From positions 1 through 49,649 of the forward strand of contig JAKSYS010000478.1 in assembly GCA_022925895.1 (NCBI GenBank): a stretch of 49,649 nucleotides of DNA, given 5' to 3'. Shown piece after piece: positions 20,291 to 29,227 of this stretch. This stretch comes from Fragilaria crotonensis (taxonomy: Eukaryota > Bacillariophyta > Fragilariophyceae > Fragilariales > Fragilariaceae). How positions within the stretch are numbered: position 1 is the stretch's first letter; each line of letters opens with the position of its first letter. A model generated the notes under the pieces. The model saw nothing but the letters and a program-made list of their open reading frames with translations, searched no databases and was not told the DNA's origin. A program made the position numbers and the translations under genes.

Positions 20291-21505
20291 TCAAGTTTCG
20301 CCTGGCCTATACTCAAGAATCGTAGTTGCTGGAGAAGATGGCACAGGACTGGCCGGTGTGTTGTTGTTTTCAATGCTTGTGATGGCTATCCCCAGAAACT
20401 CTCCCATGGCAGTACTCAGGAGTCGTCCCGTTTGACTCTTTGCCATTTCGGTCAACACTCGCTTCCACACAACTTCGACCAGTTTCTCAATAGGTTGGTA
20501 GATCGCAGGATGTCCATCGTCATCGAGTGAGCTCATGGGGGGACATAATTCAGCGGCTCGGATAACGATTTCCTTCAGGAAAATAGGTTTGTTCCACGTT
20601 ATATCCTGGCGCGTGAAGACTCGTACATCCTTCAAGATGACTCTTCCAACACGGCAGTAGAACGGCGGCTGATCGCGCTCTCGTCGCTCTGGGACTGTCG
20701 GCATGCTTGAAGTTTTGGCCACTGCCTTGCCCACCTTAGTGATAACCTTGGCACCATCTTGCATGTATTCAGTTTTCTTTCGTACTGATTGGAGTTCTTT
20801 CAGTTTGCTTGTCAGAGAATCCTTCTGTGCGCGCCATCCGCCCTTCCTACCAATGGTCTTGACTGCTGATAAGAATTGATTGACAAGTTTTTGTGCCTGC
20901 TCTTCGGCATGGATATCATCTTCCTCTATCTCTTCGTCATGCAGTCTGTCGCCAGACACTGGTGATGCTATAGAAGCTGATAACGCATTCGGGGTCGATG
21001 GGTCGGGTTTCACAATTTCGGCTGGATTTGGCAAGACAATGGTCGGATCAATTAAGTAGAGATTGAAAACGTGTTGTTGTCGTTCCACAAAGACTTGCAC
21101 GTCGCTCAGGTGAATCGTATATATATCCGCAATCGGCGGATCAATCCATAACCACCACAGCTGATAGCCAATGCTCCACATGTTCCATTCGACGTAGACA
21201 CGTCCCACGCGTGCGATCAATGGAGATTCCCATTTCCAATCCTTCTGATGAGGGGTGTGTATGACAGCATTGGTAGCAATCAAACGTCCCTCAACGATGT
21301 TTATCTCGATAGAGCCGACTGTTACCTCAGCATTGTTCAGAACCTCGCTCAATTTGCTTTCGATTAAAAACCATATCAATCGACGAATCCAGCCCATGTA
21401 TGAGCAGAATGAGTAGAATAGCGTTAGGAAGAGCATGACATTCAATAATACTGTAAAGCAGTAGGTCAAGAGAGACCACACGCCTGAAAAAACGGCGAAC
21501 AACAT
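20291..21505 (-). CDS. Membrane-anchored protein of unknown function, possibly lipid-transfer (Mdm31/AsmA-like)
   Basis: An intact 404-residue intronless frame. The first 37 residues form one or two hydrophobic segments, followed by WIRRLIWFLIES. Next comes a beta-rich region with regularly spaced short strands (VTVGSIEINIVEGRLIATNA, ARVGRVYVEWN, ADIYTIHLSDVQVFVE). This is the kind of pattern seen at the start of Mdm31/Mdm32, AsmA or bridge-like lipid-transfer proteins. An acidic linker (EEIEEDDIHAEE) and a basic helical region come next, then a second beta segment (CRVGRVILKDVRVF). The family assignment is inference from pattern only; I do not recognise a specific homologue. It is tail-to-tail with leuS. 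Confidence 0.6.
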   Translation of the reverse strand: MLFAVFSGVWSLLTYCFTVLLNVMLFLTLFYSFCSYMGWIRRLIWFLIESKLSEVLNNAEVTVGSIEINIVEGRLIATNAVIHTPHQKDWKWESPLIARVGRVYVEWNMWSIGYQLWWLWIDPPIADIYTIHLSDVQVFVERQQHVFNLYLIDPTIVLPNPAEIVKPDPSTPNALSASIASPVSGDRLHDEEIEEDDIHAEEQAQKLVNQFLSAVKTIGRKGGWRAQKDSLTSKLKELQSVRKKTEYMQDGAKVITKVGKAVAKTSSMPTVPERRERDQPPFYCRVGRVILKDVRVFTRQDITWNKPIFLKEIVIRAAELCPPMSSLDDDGHPAIYQPIEKLVEVVWKRVLTEMAKSQTGRLLSTAMGEFLGIAITSIENNNTPASPVPSSPATTILEYRPGET

Positions 21506-21847
21506 TGCGAATTCATTTCCTCATGTGGAAATAAAGTCGAAAAATCTACAATTCCTTTATCTGAGTGTATTGGCGTACTGCAGTACCTGGTACTGGAGTA
21601 CATGTTTAACGATAATACTGATCTCCGGGTACTATTTCAATACCTGGTACTGCAACACTGTAACTCCCAACTCCCAACCAGGCCTGCCTATTTTCGGAGT
21701 TTTTTTTATTTCGGGAATTTTCCCGAAATAAGGTTCGCAAAACTTTTCTCCCGTACAACGCCGTGTTAAAAATGCTCCAACTTTGACGGTCAAAGGGATG
21801 ATGATGCAGTAGCTGAATTTCAATTCTGAAGTTGCAAACTACTCACC
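21506..21847. other. Intergenic DNA with a perfect 12-bp-arm palindrome
   Basis: About 340 bp. It holds GGTACTGGAGTAC-type words at 21570-21655. It also holds a perfect inverted repeat at 21706-21731 (TTATTTCGGGAA, 2-nt spacer, TTCCCGAAATAA). No gene is seen. Confidence 0.6.
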
Positions 21848-24195
21848 ATGACACCCAAGAAGACCAAGGGAGCATTGAAATTCCATCAAGAATGGGAGGT
21901 GAAGTATGCTATGCAGATTTGCACACATGATTCTGTCACAAGAGACGTGTCAAGTGTGGTGTGTTTGCTATGCACAAACTTCGGTCGCGACAGCGATGCC
22001 ACTGCTGACCGCAAGCGAAAGAGGACATCAAACGACAAATACTATACAGCACCGTAGCGGACTGATAACTTTGTTAGCCATCTTCGTAAACAGCATGCGA
22101 CAATGTGGGCGGAATACAAGAAGCTCACGAATGAAGAGAAGAAAGCTTACTTTGTCACGAGTGAAGCACCTGAGGCTGTGAACCTACAATCTTTTGTACA
22201 ACCAGAAGGAAGTGTCAAGGCTCAGATTATTGCCAAACAGAAGTGTTCCTTCATTATTGATGGAGATATCATATCAAAAATAATCATTGATTTGCTTACT
22301 ATGACGCCCGCAAGAATCCGGGGAGGAGACGAGGAAGTTGAAGATAATTCAACGGGATCAGAACTGCCAGAGTCTGTGTTATTGTCTGATGGAGATGAGG
22401 ACGAGGACAATAGCGACAATTTAAACAACGCTGAAGTTATTGCAAGCTTGGAAAAGAAGAAAATCTTAAAAATGTTTGTGCACAATGTTGAAGACGATGT
22501 CTACACTGCAAAGGTGAACTCTGTTCTCAAGCTGAACCTCGTCGCAAAATTTGTTGCAATCGGAGTGTCGTTTCGTCAAGCCAGCAGATTATACCATACT
22601 GTGAAGAAAGAGACAGGTATGGGTTCTTTGGGATCAGGCACTGATCATGAAGTTGGGCACCTTTGCCGTATCGTGTGCACAGTCAATCTTCAGTAGTACC
22701 TCAAAGAGCTCTTCAAGAAGTTTTGGGCATTCTCCATTGCCCTTGATGCTGGAAACAATGCAGGTTTGTCATACCTTGACATTCGGATGAGATGCTTTTT
22801 TAAAGGTGACATTCAGAATCTTCACTTATTGGCTATCCCAATGCGAGAGCGACACACTGGTGAATACCAGTACAACCTAGTGGTATCTCTTCTGGATGTC
22901 CTCGCTCCAAATTGGAGACACCAGCTAATTGGAATCGCAACAGATGGTGCTTCAACTATGACAGGTTGCATTAAAGGTACGTGCACTCGTTTATCAAATG
23001 AGTGTCACTCACGAATCTTTCGAATCTGGTGTGGAGCACACCAACTTGATCTTGTGATGAAGCAGCTTTCAACAAGTTGTGCAATGAGAAGTTTGTTGAC
23101 ACACTAACAAGTGTCACGGGGCATTTGCGCCGTCAGCAGAATTTGATTGCTGAGATGAAGACAACCTGTCCAATTTTTGTCACAACTTGGTGGCTTTCAA
23201 TGGGAAAATTGTTGAAGTGATTGATTGACAAGCGAGTCCGATTGATTCAACACTTTGATCAAAAGAAACCGGCATGCACACCGCAAATTGATTGGTGGAT
23301 TGTTGTGGCAGTGATATACCCGCTAGTTCAACGCGTTGAAGCGACATTTGTGTCAGTTCAAGGAACGAATACCCTTGTTTGTGAACAGAAATTGCTTTTG
23401 TCAAAGCTTCTTCGTGACATGCAGTCAAGAACAAATGTTGAGGGTCCCATGACTGCTCAAGACCACGCTCGTCTTTTCCCACCAACGCTAGAAGAACAGG
23501 CTCGTTTGAGTGGGTCTGAGTTCTTCTTCTACAACTCATACTACGTCACTCGTGTCAAGACAGCAGAAGCATAGGAGGCTGGGATGACAGTGCAGATGGA
23601 GCTTGATCGACTCAAAGAAGCAGGCGGAATAGAAACTGGATCACCATATCATGCTGTCCTGAAGGCAGTGGCATCTTTTGCGCTCATGGTTGTGGATGGT
23701 GTCTCCAAAATTGTGGCAGAGCAAGGTATAGACGATGATGGAATCCGTAACGAAATTCCACCGGTTCTACCTGTTGACCTGTGTGGCATGACACCCAGGG
23801 ATTTTGCCAAAGCATTGCAGCATCAAAAGGATCGCCTCTTAGCCAAGGTATCAGAGGAAGACGTTGAAGACATTGATGCCCAATTCAGACGTCTTCGGCT
23901 TGCCTACCGCGAAGAAGAAGGCATCATGAAGTTGAGATTGGAAGCAGTTCACGCACAGAGTGCAGTTCAATCCTTCAAAGAATGTTGGAGCCCGCTTGCT
24001 GGAAAAGAGTACAATGCACGTAAGGAATTTTGTGGTGGCCTTGCTAGTGTGATGCCTGGCACGAGCTCAGTGGAAGCTGACTTCTCCCTCATCAATTGGA
24101 CGAGGGACCCACATTCGAAGGCATTAACAGACTTCTCCTTGGAATCCATTTTGCATTGCAAACAATACAGGACCTTGGAGAGTCTTTCAAATTAG
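21848..24195 (+). pseudogene. hAT-family transposase, inactivated
   Basis: Reading order matches hAT transposases. A BED-like zinc finger comes first (VCLLCTNFGRD ... SHLRKQH around 21960-22100). The catalytic core has GIATDGASTMTG (about 22940) and WCGAHQLDLV (about 23030). The C-terminal dimerisation region has SSVEADFSLINWTRDPHSKALTDFSLESIL at about 24065-24160. It is interrupted by stops at 22055 (TAG), 22694 (TAG), 23218 (TGA) and 23572 (TAG), and by one frameshift near 23070. Terminal inverted repeats and an 8-bp duplication were not found. The 3' flank was later split by the Ngaro-like element at 24213. All four stops could be mutated tryptophan codons. Confidence 0.85.
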
Positions 24196-24212
24196 TTATT
24201 AGTTCATGAATG

Positions 24213-24426
24213 GTAACGAAGTGTGTTGCTGCGCCGCTTCGAAACCAGTCTGTTGTCGCCTCCGTCCTCGTTTGGAAATTGCCCAATGCCCACCCTTGGA
24301 CTCAAATTTGTCGTATGGTTTGGAGTTGGGGAAACCCTATCTTTAGTGAGTCTGGAGTTTGGCTTGGCCAGGGGATTCTCCCTGGCGGTAAATACAGCTC
24401 CAACTCCCCGGAGTTTGGTGGATCCA
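24213..24426 (-). repeat. Split direct repeat B2 (214 bp)
   Basis: Appears identical to 24794-25007. Forms the 3' end of the element and begins (plus strand) with GTAACGAAG. Contains short palindromes (AACTCC/GGAGTT; CCAGGG/CCCTGG). Confidence 0.95.
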
Positions 24427-24447
24427 GGGGTGGGCTTGGAAATTAAA

Positions 24448-24793
24448 GACTTAAACTAGTAGTAACTTGGTTGCAGGGAGTGAATGGCACAATCGATCCG
24501 GTGATGGATAGATGTGAGCCTAGTTTTTCCACTCCTGCTGCGACTTGGCGCGTTCCCGCTTGAGTTCGCTTGTGGATTCCCTTGGCGAAACAGCTGGAAG
24601 CCGAACTGCCCCCGAATTCGAAATCCGTCCCTGTGAGCGAACCGATGGATGGTAGTAGTGTACCGTTGCTTGGGACGACCCTGCGAAGGCGCAGGTGCAC
24701 CGTGTGCTAGTAGGACGGATACTGTACTTGAGTAGCAGTTTCTGCCCAGCCAGTTTGCTGGAGTCACGACCGTACTGTACTCCTACAGACCAT
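24448..24793 (-). repeat. Split direct repeat A2 (346 bp)
   Basis: Matches 31397-31741 with about one substitution or indel cluster near the start (GCAGGGAGTG versus GCAGAGGTG). It abuts B1 with no spacer and is separated from B2 by 21 bp. Confidence 0.93.
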
Positions 24794-25007
24794 GTAACGA
24801 AGTGTGTTGCTGCGCCGCTTCGAAACCAGTCTGTTGTCGCCTCCGTCCTCGTTTGGAAATTGCCCAATGCCCACCCTTGGACTCAAATTTGTCGTATGGT
24901 TTGGAGTTGGGGAAACCCTATCTTTAGTGAGTCTGGAGTTTGGCTTGGCCAGGGGATTCTCCCTGGCGGTAAATACAGCTCCAACTCCCCGGAGTTTGGT
25001 GGATCCA
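24794..25007 (-). repeat. Split direct repeat B1 (214 bp)
   Basis: Internal copy of the 214-bp repeat. It lies 40 bp beyond the recombinase stop codon. Its junction with A2 is what a circular intermediate would regenerate. Confidence 0.95.
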
Positions 25008-25047
25008 ACCAATGAATGACTCTCTCCTCCACTAAACGGCCGTATAA

Positions 25048-26294
25048 TCAATGGTGTATGTTCATATTGTTTGTTCTTCTTCTGGCTCCGTCGGGAAGGG
25101 AGACTGTCCGCGACCGTGTGAGTGGGTCGGCGGAGTCGGAGCGTCTCGCGTCAGTTGCGTCGAAGAAGGAGTTGTTGTTGATCATGTCCCTGCTCATCTG
25201 ATTGGTCCACTCAAGGACCTGTGGGCGAATGTAGTCGAGGAAGGCGTCGGACGACCAGCGCCCAAGTATCATGATCTTGGCCACTGGGTGGTTCATGAGG
25301 AAGAGCCCCATCGCAGCTCCAGACCGGATGGATCGAGTTCCGATATCATCCGCCCCGTAGCCGAACGTCTTGGCCCCCCCCCCTCTTGTGCAGGACGACC
25401 TCAGCTGCCTTCTTAGCTCGTCGCTTGTCACGAGTCTGGTCGTCCCTCCTTCCCATACTGTGCTGACCGGTGTATCGGGTCCTGCCTGGGGGTCCGCCTT
25501 GAGTATCCTTCTGATCAGGGATGCTAGTTGCGTGACTGGGCACATGACGGGGTCTCCCGTCCGTTCCTGAGTTCGACGGTCCATCTTTAGACCATTCTTC
25601 TGATTCTCGAAGGTCACTGTCACTCGGCTGGCGCCCCCCACCCGTGAGGAAGCATGCGGTATCTCGCGGTGGGTCGCGTCCCTGAAGACAACTCCTCGGA
25701 GACGTGTGATCTTGGTTCGCCCGGGTGACGTAGTCGATGTTATCTCGCATGACCGCATTGCGTAGAAGTACGCAACGATCGCGATTTCTGCAATGACTAA
25801 CCCCGTTGGGCATTGTCGACTTGTCGATGCCCCGCCGGCTTCCTTGTACATCGACCGGAGGAGTTGAGGCGTTATCGCGCGTTGCTTTCGCTTGGGCGGG
25901 TCCCCGTTCTCGCATGCTTGAAACCAGGATCGGAAGATGGGACGGATGTTGGACGTTCCCGGGAGGTGCAGGGGGCTGATCCCGATATTGTTCCGAAACG
26001 CCGAAGCCAGGTTGCTTGTGGCTTGCCGCAGAGTACTTGCGACCACTGGCTCGCGACGAGTTCCCGTAGGTCTGCCATCGGAGTTCCAGTTCGAGGTTCG
26101 GTAGAAGTTGAGGAAGGCCGGAGGAACAACTCCCGCTCGTTGTCGGATAACAGAGTGAGGCAGGTGTCAGTTGGGTAACCCACGTGATTGCAGTACCCTC
26201 TCCATCGCCTCCAAGTCCTGTCATAGGACTCGTTGCTGCTCTCCTGTCGACTGTCAAAGATGACTCGACGACTTGCAGCACTCGCGTTGTCCAA
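25048..26294 (-). CDS. Tyrosine recombinase of the Ngaro-like element (one frameshift, catalytic His replaced)
   Basis: The N-terminal SAM-like DNA-binding domain (SYDRTWRRWRGYCNHVGYP) is in the frame starting at 26294. Near 26130 it switches to the frame that ends at 25048 (332 residues), which holds the catalytic domain. Residues: Arg98 (YAMRSCEIT), Lys150 candidate (FENQKNG), Arg241 (in TRSIRSGAAM), Trp264 (LGRWSSDAFL) and nucleophile Tyr272 (DYIRPQ). The usual HxxR histidine is Arg238 here. The enzyme would insert circular cDNA at the GTAA core. The frameshift and the lost histidine suggest that this copy is inactive. Confidence 0.88.
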
Positions 26295-29131
26295 GATAAT
26301 ATCTCTGTCGGGAGTTGCGAGATGGCGAAGGTTGCCGGAACCTGCGAAGGATAATGGTTTAGGAATCGGGTGGTTAGTTCGTCGTTTGCGGGGTTGTCAG
26401 CTGCAATCGGGTGCTTCTTTTCGCGGTCGTTCCCGGCGAACGAGAGGAGGTCTGCTACCACGTTCAGTTCCCCCTTCAAGTGTTGTGATGCGAGGCAGCA
26501 CTGATGTTCTGCCAACAGCGTCGCGATCTTCCTCGCTACGATCAGGTGGGCCCTGTGTGTTTCCCCCTCGGTGTCCAACCGGGAGGAGTTGTGGAGCCAG
26601 CCAATCGCTGACGTGTTGTCTCCGATCGCGAGTATGCAATTTTCGTCCCCCTCCGACTCCAGGCAGGCTAACCAGATGTTGATCGCCATTCCGACGAACT
26701 CCAGCAGGTTGTTCACTCCCTTGTGACCGAGTATGGGGCTGGATTCCGGGATACGCAGGCGCCAGGCTCTCCCGGTGACGCTGTACCCCCCCATTCCTAG
26801 GGGGCATGCGTCCGACCAGCACACCTTGTCGGGTTCACGAGTCACGAGGAGGTTCATAGATACCCCGCGATTGGCCTGTGCCAAGAATCCCACCCAGAGG
26901 CGGAGGTCATCCACCGCCTCCTTGCTCACCCGACGCTTTCGTTTGCTTTTCCCGGTGTCGAGACCTTTTCGGATCCGGCTCATGAAGTGCCGGGCGTTCG
27001 GGATGATGTAGGACGCATGGTTTAGTCTCCCCACCAGCGTCTCCAGCTCTTTGGCCCCGCAGTGCCCCTCGTCTATGAGTCTGACGACGTCCTCCGACCA
27101 CGCCTTATGCTTGTCGTCCGGCAGCGATACCTCGAGCCGTCGGGTGTCGACCCGCCACCCCAACACAATCTGGACTTCGGCCGGTCGGCCCTCCGCGATC
27201 AGTTTCGGAAGGGACAGAATGGGTCTTCGCGGTACGGGCTCCTGTTTATCGCCCGCATGGGGGCGACTAGTGACGTGCATCGCGAGGGGGACCACGTGGG
27301 GCTGACGGCGGCAGTTCTCGGGTGTGTCAGCGAAGACATTGATGAGGTCGTCGATGAACCCGTCGACCCTCCCACCCGCCTTGGTCATCGGGACGGTGAC
27401 CGCCATTCGTCGAGCCTTCGCTATTCCGATGCTCTCAGGCAGTCGTATGGGCTCCGGGGTTACAGGCTGAGCAGGGCTGCGGATCTCTTCGGGGTCCCAC
27501 TCGGAGCACTGTCCGATCTCGTTTGCTAGATCGGTCACCAGCTCCGAGAACATGCACCAAGTCGGCGGGTTCGGCGACCCACCGAAGGTCAGTCTGAGCG
27601 AGAGGTAGGCGGTGTTTCCGTTGATTGAAATAGTTTGCGTCGCTGCCTCCGCGCTGTGAGCGATCCGCCGATAGGCGTCGCTGTAATCGTATTTGCTGAT
27701 CAAGACCCTCATGTCAGGGTAGCGAAAACGCAGCGACACGATGTAGTGGACGATCCTGGGGAAGCACCATCCGTAGATCATTTCCACGTACGCCGACATG
27801 TCCACTCGTGAGTTGATCGACGTGGGTTCGGACCTTCGGTCGGTGGAGAAGCTGAGGTCCTGCGTCAGTCGGTACTTGATTGACCTCGTCCCGTCGGGGC
27901 CGACCGTCCACTGCTGGACCAGCCCCAGAGGTTGGACCATGGCGCCCGGTATTTCCTTAACCACGCCTATGGGGATCGGGATAGAGAATCCGTGCAGGAC
28001 GTCCTTCGCGAGTAGCTTTCTCACCTGTTCCTGCTCGGACTGGGCGGACTTGTGGTTCCCCCTGATCATCATTGCCGCCACTTCCTTTTCCCTCTCCGAT
28101 TGGCTGAGCTCCCTGTTGAACACGTAATGCATTCCCTCGGACAGTATCTGTTCTAGGTTCGGGAAGTGGGGGTGTCGCCCCAGTAGTGGCCTAAGCTCGC
28201 CGACTTGGCGGAATTCGGATCCGAAGCCGAGCGTGGATGTGGTGTGGTCTCGGATGAGGCGGCCGATGTCGAAGTCGACCAGTTCCAGGACGGACGCGTT
28301 ATGTATCGCCGCCTGCTCGGTCAGTTCGAATCTAATGGGCGGCTTGGAAGGGGTGGGGGACGGCGTCTTGCAGATCCTCCTAATCGCCATCAGGAACCAA
28401 TCGGGGGGCGCGAACTCATCGTTGGGTCCCACAATCGGCCTTGGGAAAAACAGGGCAGCGTTTCCGGGAAGGTGACCCATGCTGCCGCACGAACGAGTGG
28501 TGAAGCTTTGGGACTCACCTAGGGTTGTTCTGTCGGCGGCGTCCGCTGCCTTCAGTCGGTTGGCGTTTCGCTCTTCTCCTCTCGACGACCTTGTGGTTTT
28601 AGTCTCCTCGGGCAATGGTAAGGCGCTCCTGTCGGATCGGGTGACTCGGGGGGTGACCCTGTTCCTGACGTGTTCCGCTGCGCTGGTCGTGCCTTGCTGT
28701 CCACGGCCCTCGGCTTCGAATCTGAGTCGCGAACGTCGTGCTGATGCCGCGTCCGAGTGGAACGTGGATGCCTCACGGGCCTGGTATAGGCCTCCCTCCA
28801 TCACTGTCGTGTTGGTTGGGTCGTTGGGTGCCTCGGCAGCTCCCGGGTGTCGTGGCGACATACTGTCACTTGTTGTGCTGCGGAGACCTCGTTGCTCGTT
28901 AGCTGGTGGTTGGTGGGCTGTTAATGCGCTCACCGATGTGTTGCTGAGCTGTGGATGCTCGCTGACTGTCTGGTGGTTGTATGCCTTACTAGCAACGTCG
29001 AGGGCTGCCGTACCGGCTGCTCTCGACCCCACTGGTCTCCCTTGCGCGGTCCGTGTTCCGATTTTCGAGGACCCTCCCCCTTCGCCATCCTGTCGAGCCA
29101 TTGAATGAACGGGCGGAGGGGGAGGGGACAC
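25346..29131 (-). CDS. Reverse transcriptase-RNase H of the Ngaro-like element
   Basis: A single 1261-codon open frame. The first approximately 300 residues are low complexity (Ser/Arg/Pro). The RT core follows: VLISKYDYSDAYRRI (motif A), LSLRLTFGGSPNPP (motif B), GFIDDLINVF (motif C, Asp pair) and VLGWRVDTRRLEV. The RNase H part has VCWSDACPLGMGGYSV, NNLLEFVGM, AIGDNTSAIGWLHNS and LNVVADLLS, the DIRS/Ngaro type. Below about 26300 the frame stays open but overlaps the recombinase in a different frame, so the last approximately 300 codons are probably not homologous. The first ATG is at 29103. The frame is continuous with gag upstream except for one TGA at 29225-29227. Confidence 0.9.
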   Translation of the reverse strand: MSPPPPPVHSMARQDGEGGGSSKIGTRTAQGRPVGSRAAGTAALDVASKAYNHQTVSEHPQLSNTSVSALTAHQPPANEQRGLRSTTSDSMSPRHPGAAEAPNDPTNTTVMEGGLYQAREASTFHSDAASARRSRLRFEAEGRGQQGTTSAAEHVRNRVTPRVTRSDRSALPLPEETKTTRSSRGEERNANRLKAADAADRTTLGESQSFTTRSCGSMGHLPGNAALFFPRPIVGPNDEFAPPDWFLMAIRRICKTPSPTPSKPPIRFELTEQAAIHNASVLELVDFDIGRLIRDHTTSTLGFGSEFRQVGELRPLLGRHPHFPNLEQILSEGMHYVFNRELSQSEREKEVAAMMIRGNHKSAQSEQEQVRKLLAKDVLHGFSIPIPIGVVKEIPGAMVQPLGLVQQWTVGPDGTRSIKYRLTQDLSFSTDRRSEPTSINSRVDMSAYVEMIYGWCFPRIVHYIVSLRFRYPDMRVLISKYDYSDAYRRIAHSAEAATQTISINGNTAYLSLRLTFGGSPNPPTWCMFSELVTDLANEIGQCSEWDPEEIRSPAQPVTPEPIRLPESIGIAKARRMAVTVPMTKAGGRVDGFIDDLINVFADTPENCRRQPHVVPLAMHVTSRPHAGDKQEPVPRRPILSLPKLIAEGRPAEVQIVLGWRVDTRRLEVSLPDDKHKAWSEDVVRLIDEGHCGAKELETLVGRLNHASYIIPNARHFMSRIRKGLDTGKSKRKRRVSKEAVDDLRLWVGFLAQANRGVSMNLLVTREPDKVCWSDACPLGMGGYSVTGRAWRLRIPESSPILGHKGVNNLLEFVGMAINIWLACLESEGDENCILAIGDNTSAIGWLHNSSRLDTEGETHRAHLIVARKIATLLAEHQCCLASQHLKGELNVVADLLSFAGNDREKKHPIAADNPANDELTTRFLNHYPSQVPATFAISQLPTEILSWTTRVLQVVESSLTVDRRAATSPMTGLGGDGEGTAITWVTQLTPASLCYPTTSGSCSSGLPQLLPNLELELRWQTYGNSSRASGRKYSAASHKQPGFGVSEQYRDQPPAPPGNVQHPSHLPILVSSMRERGPAQAKATRDNASTPPVDVQGSRRGIDKSTMPNGVSHCRNRDRCVLLRNAVMRDNIDYVTRANQDHTSPRSCLQGRDPPRDTACFLTGGGRQPSDSDLRESEEWSKDGPSNSGTDGRPRHVPSHATSIPDQKDTQGGPPGRTRYTGQHSMGRRDDQTRDKRRAKKAAEVVLHKRGGGQDVRLRGG

Positions 29132-29166
29132 GGGGTGTTGGGTGGGTGGGAAAGAGGCGAGTCGCG

Positions 29167-29227
29167 GGCCATCGGGTATACGTCGTACGATACGTCGTAT
29201 GACCGTACCCGATGGCCGACCTCCTCA
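29167..29227 (-). promoter_or_regulatory. UGA stop plus stem-loop between gag and pol: candidate readthrough signal
   Basis: The gag stop TGA (29227-29225) is followed after 7 nt by a perfect 12-bp stem (GGCCATCGGGTA / TACCCGATGGCC, 29217-29206 and 29178-29167). The 27-nt loop can fold further. The pol frame is the same frame as gag, with no other stop and no ATG until 29103. Readthrough would make a Gag-Pol fusion. Reinitiation at 29103 is the alternative. Confidence 0.5.

Noticed and set aside
24443-24867. Short open frames in the split repeats of the Ngaro-like element
   Set aside because: They lie in non-coding terminal repeats and recur only because the repeats recur.
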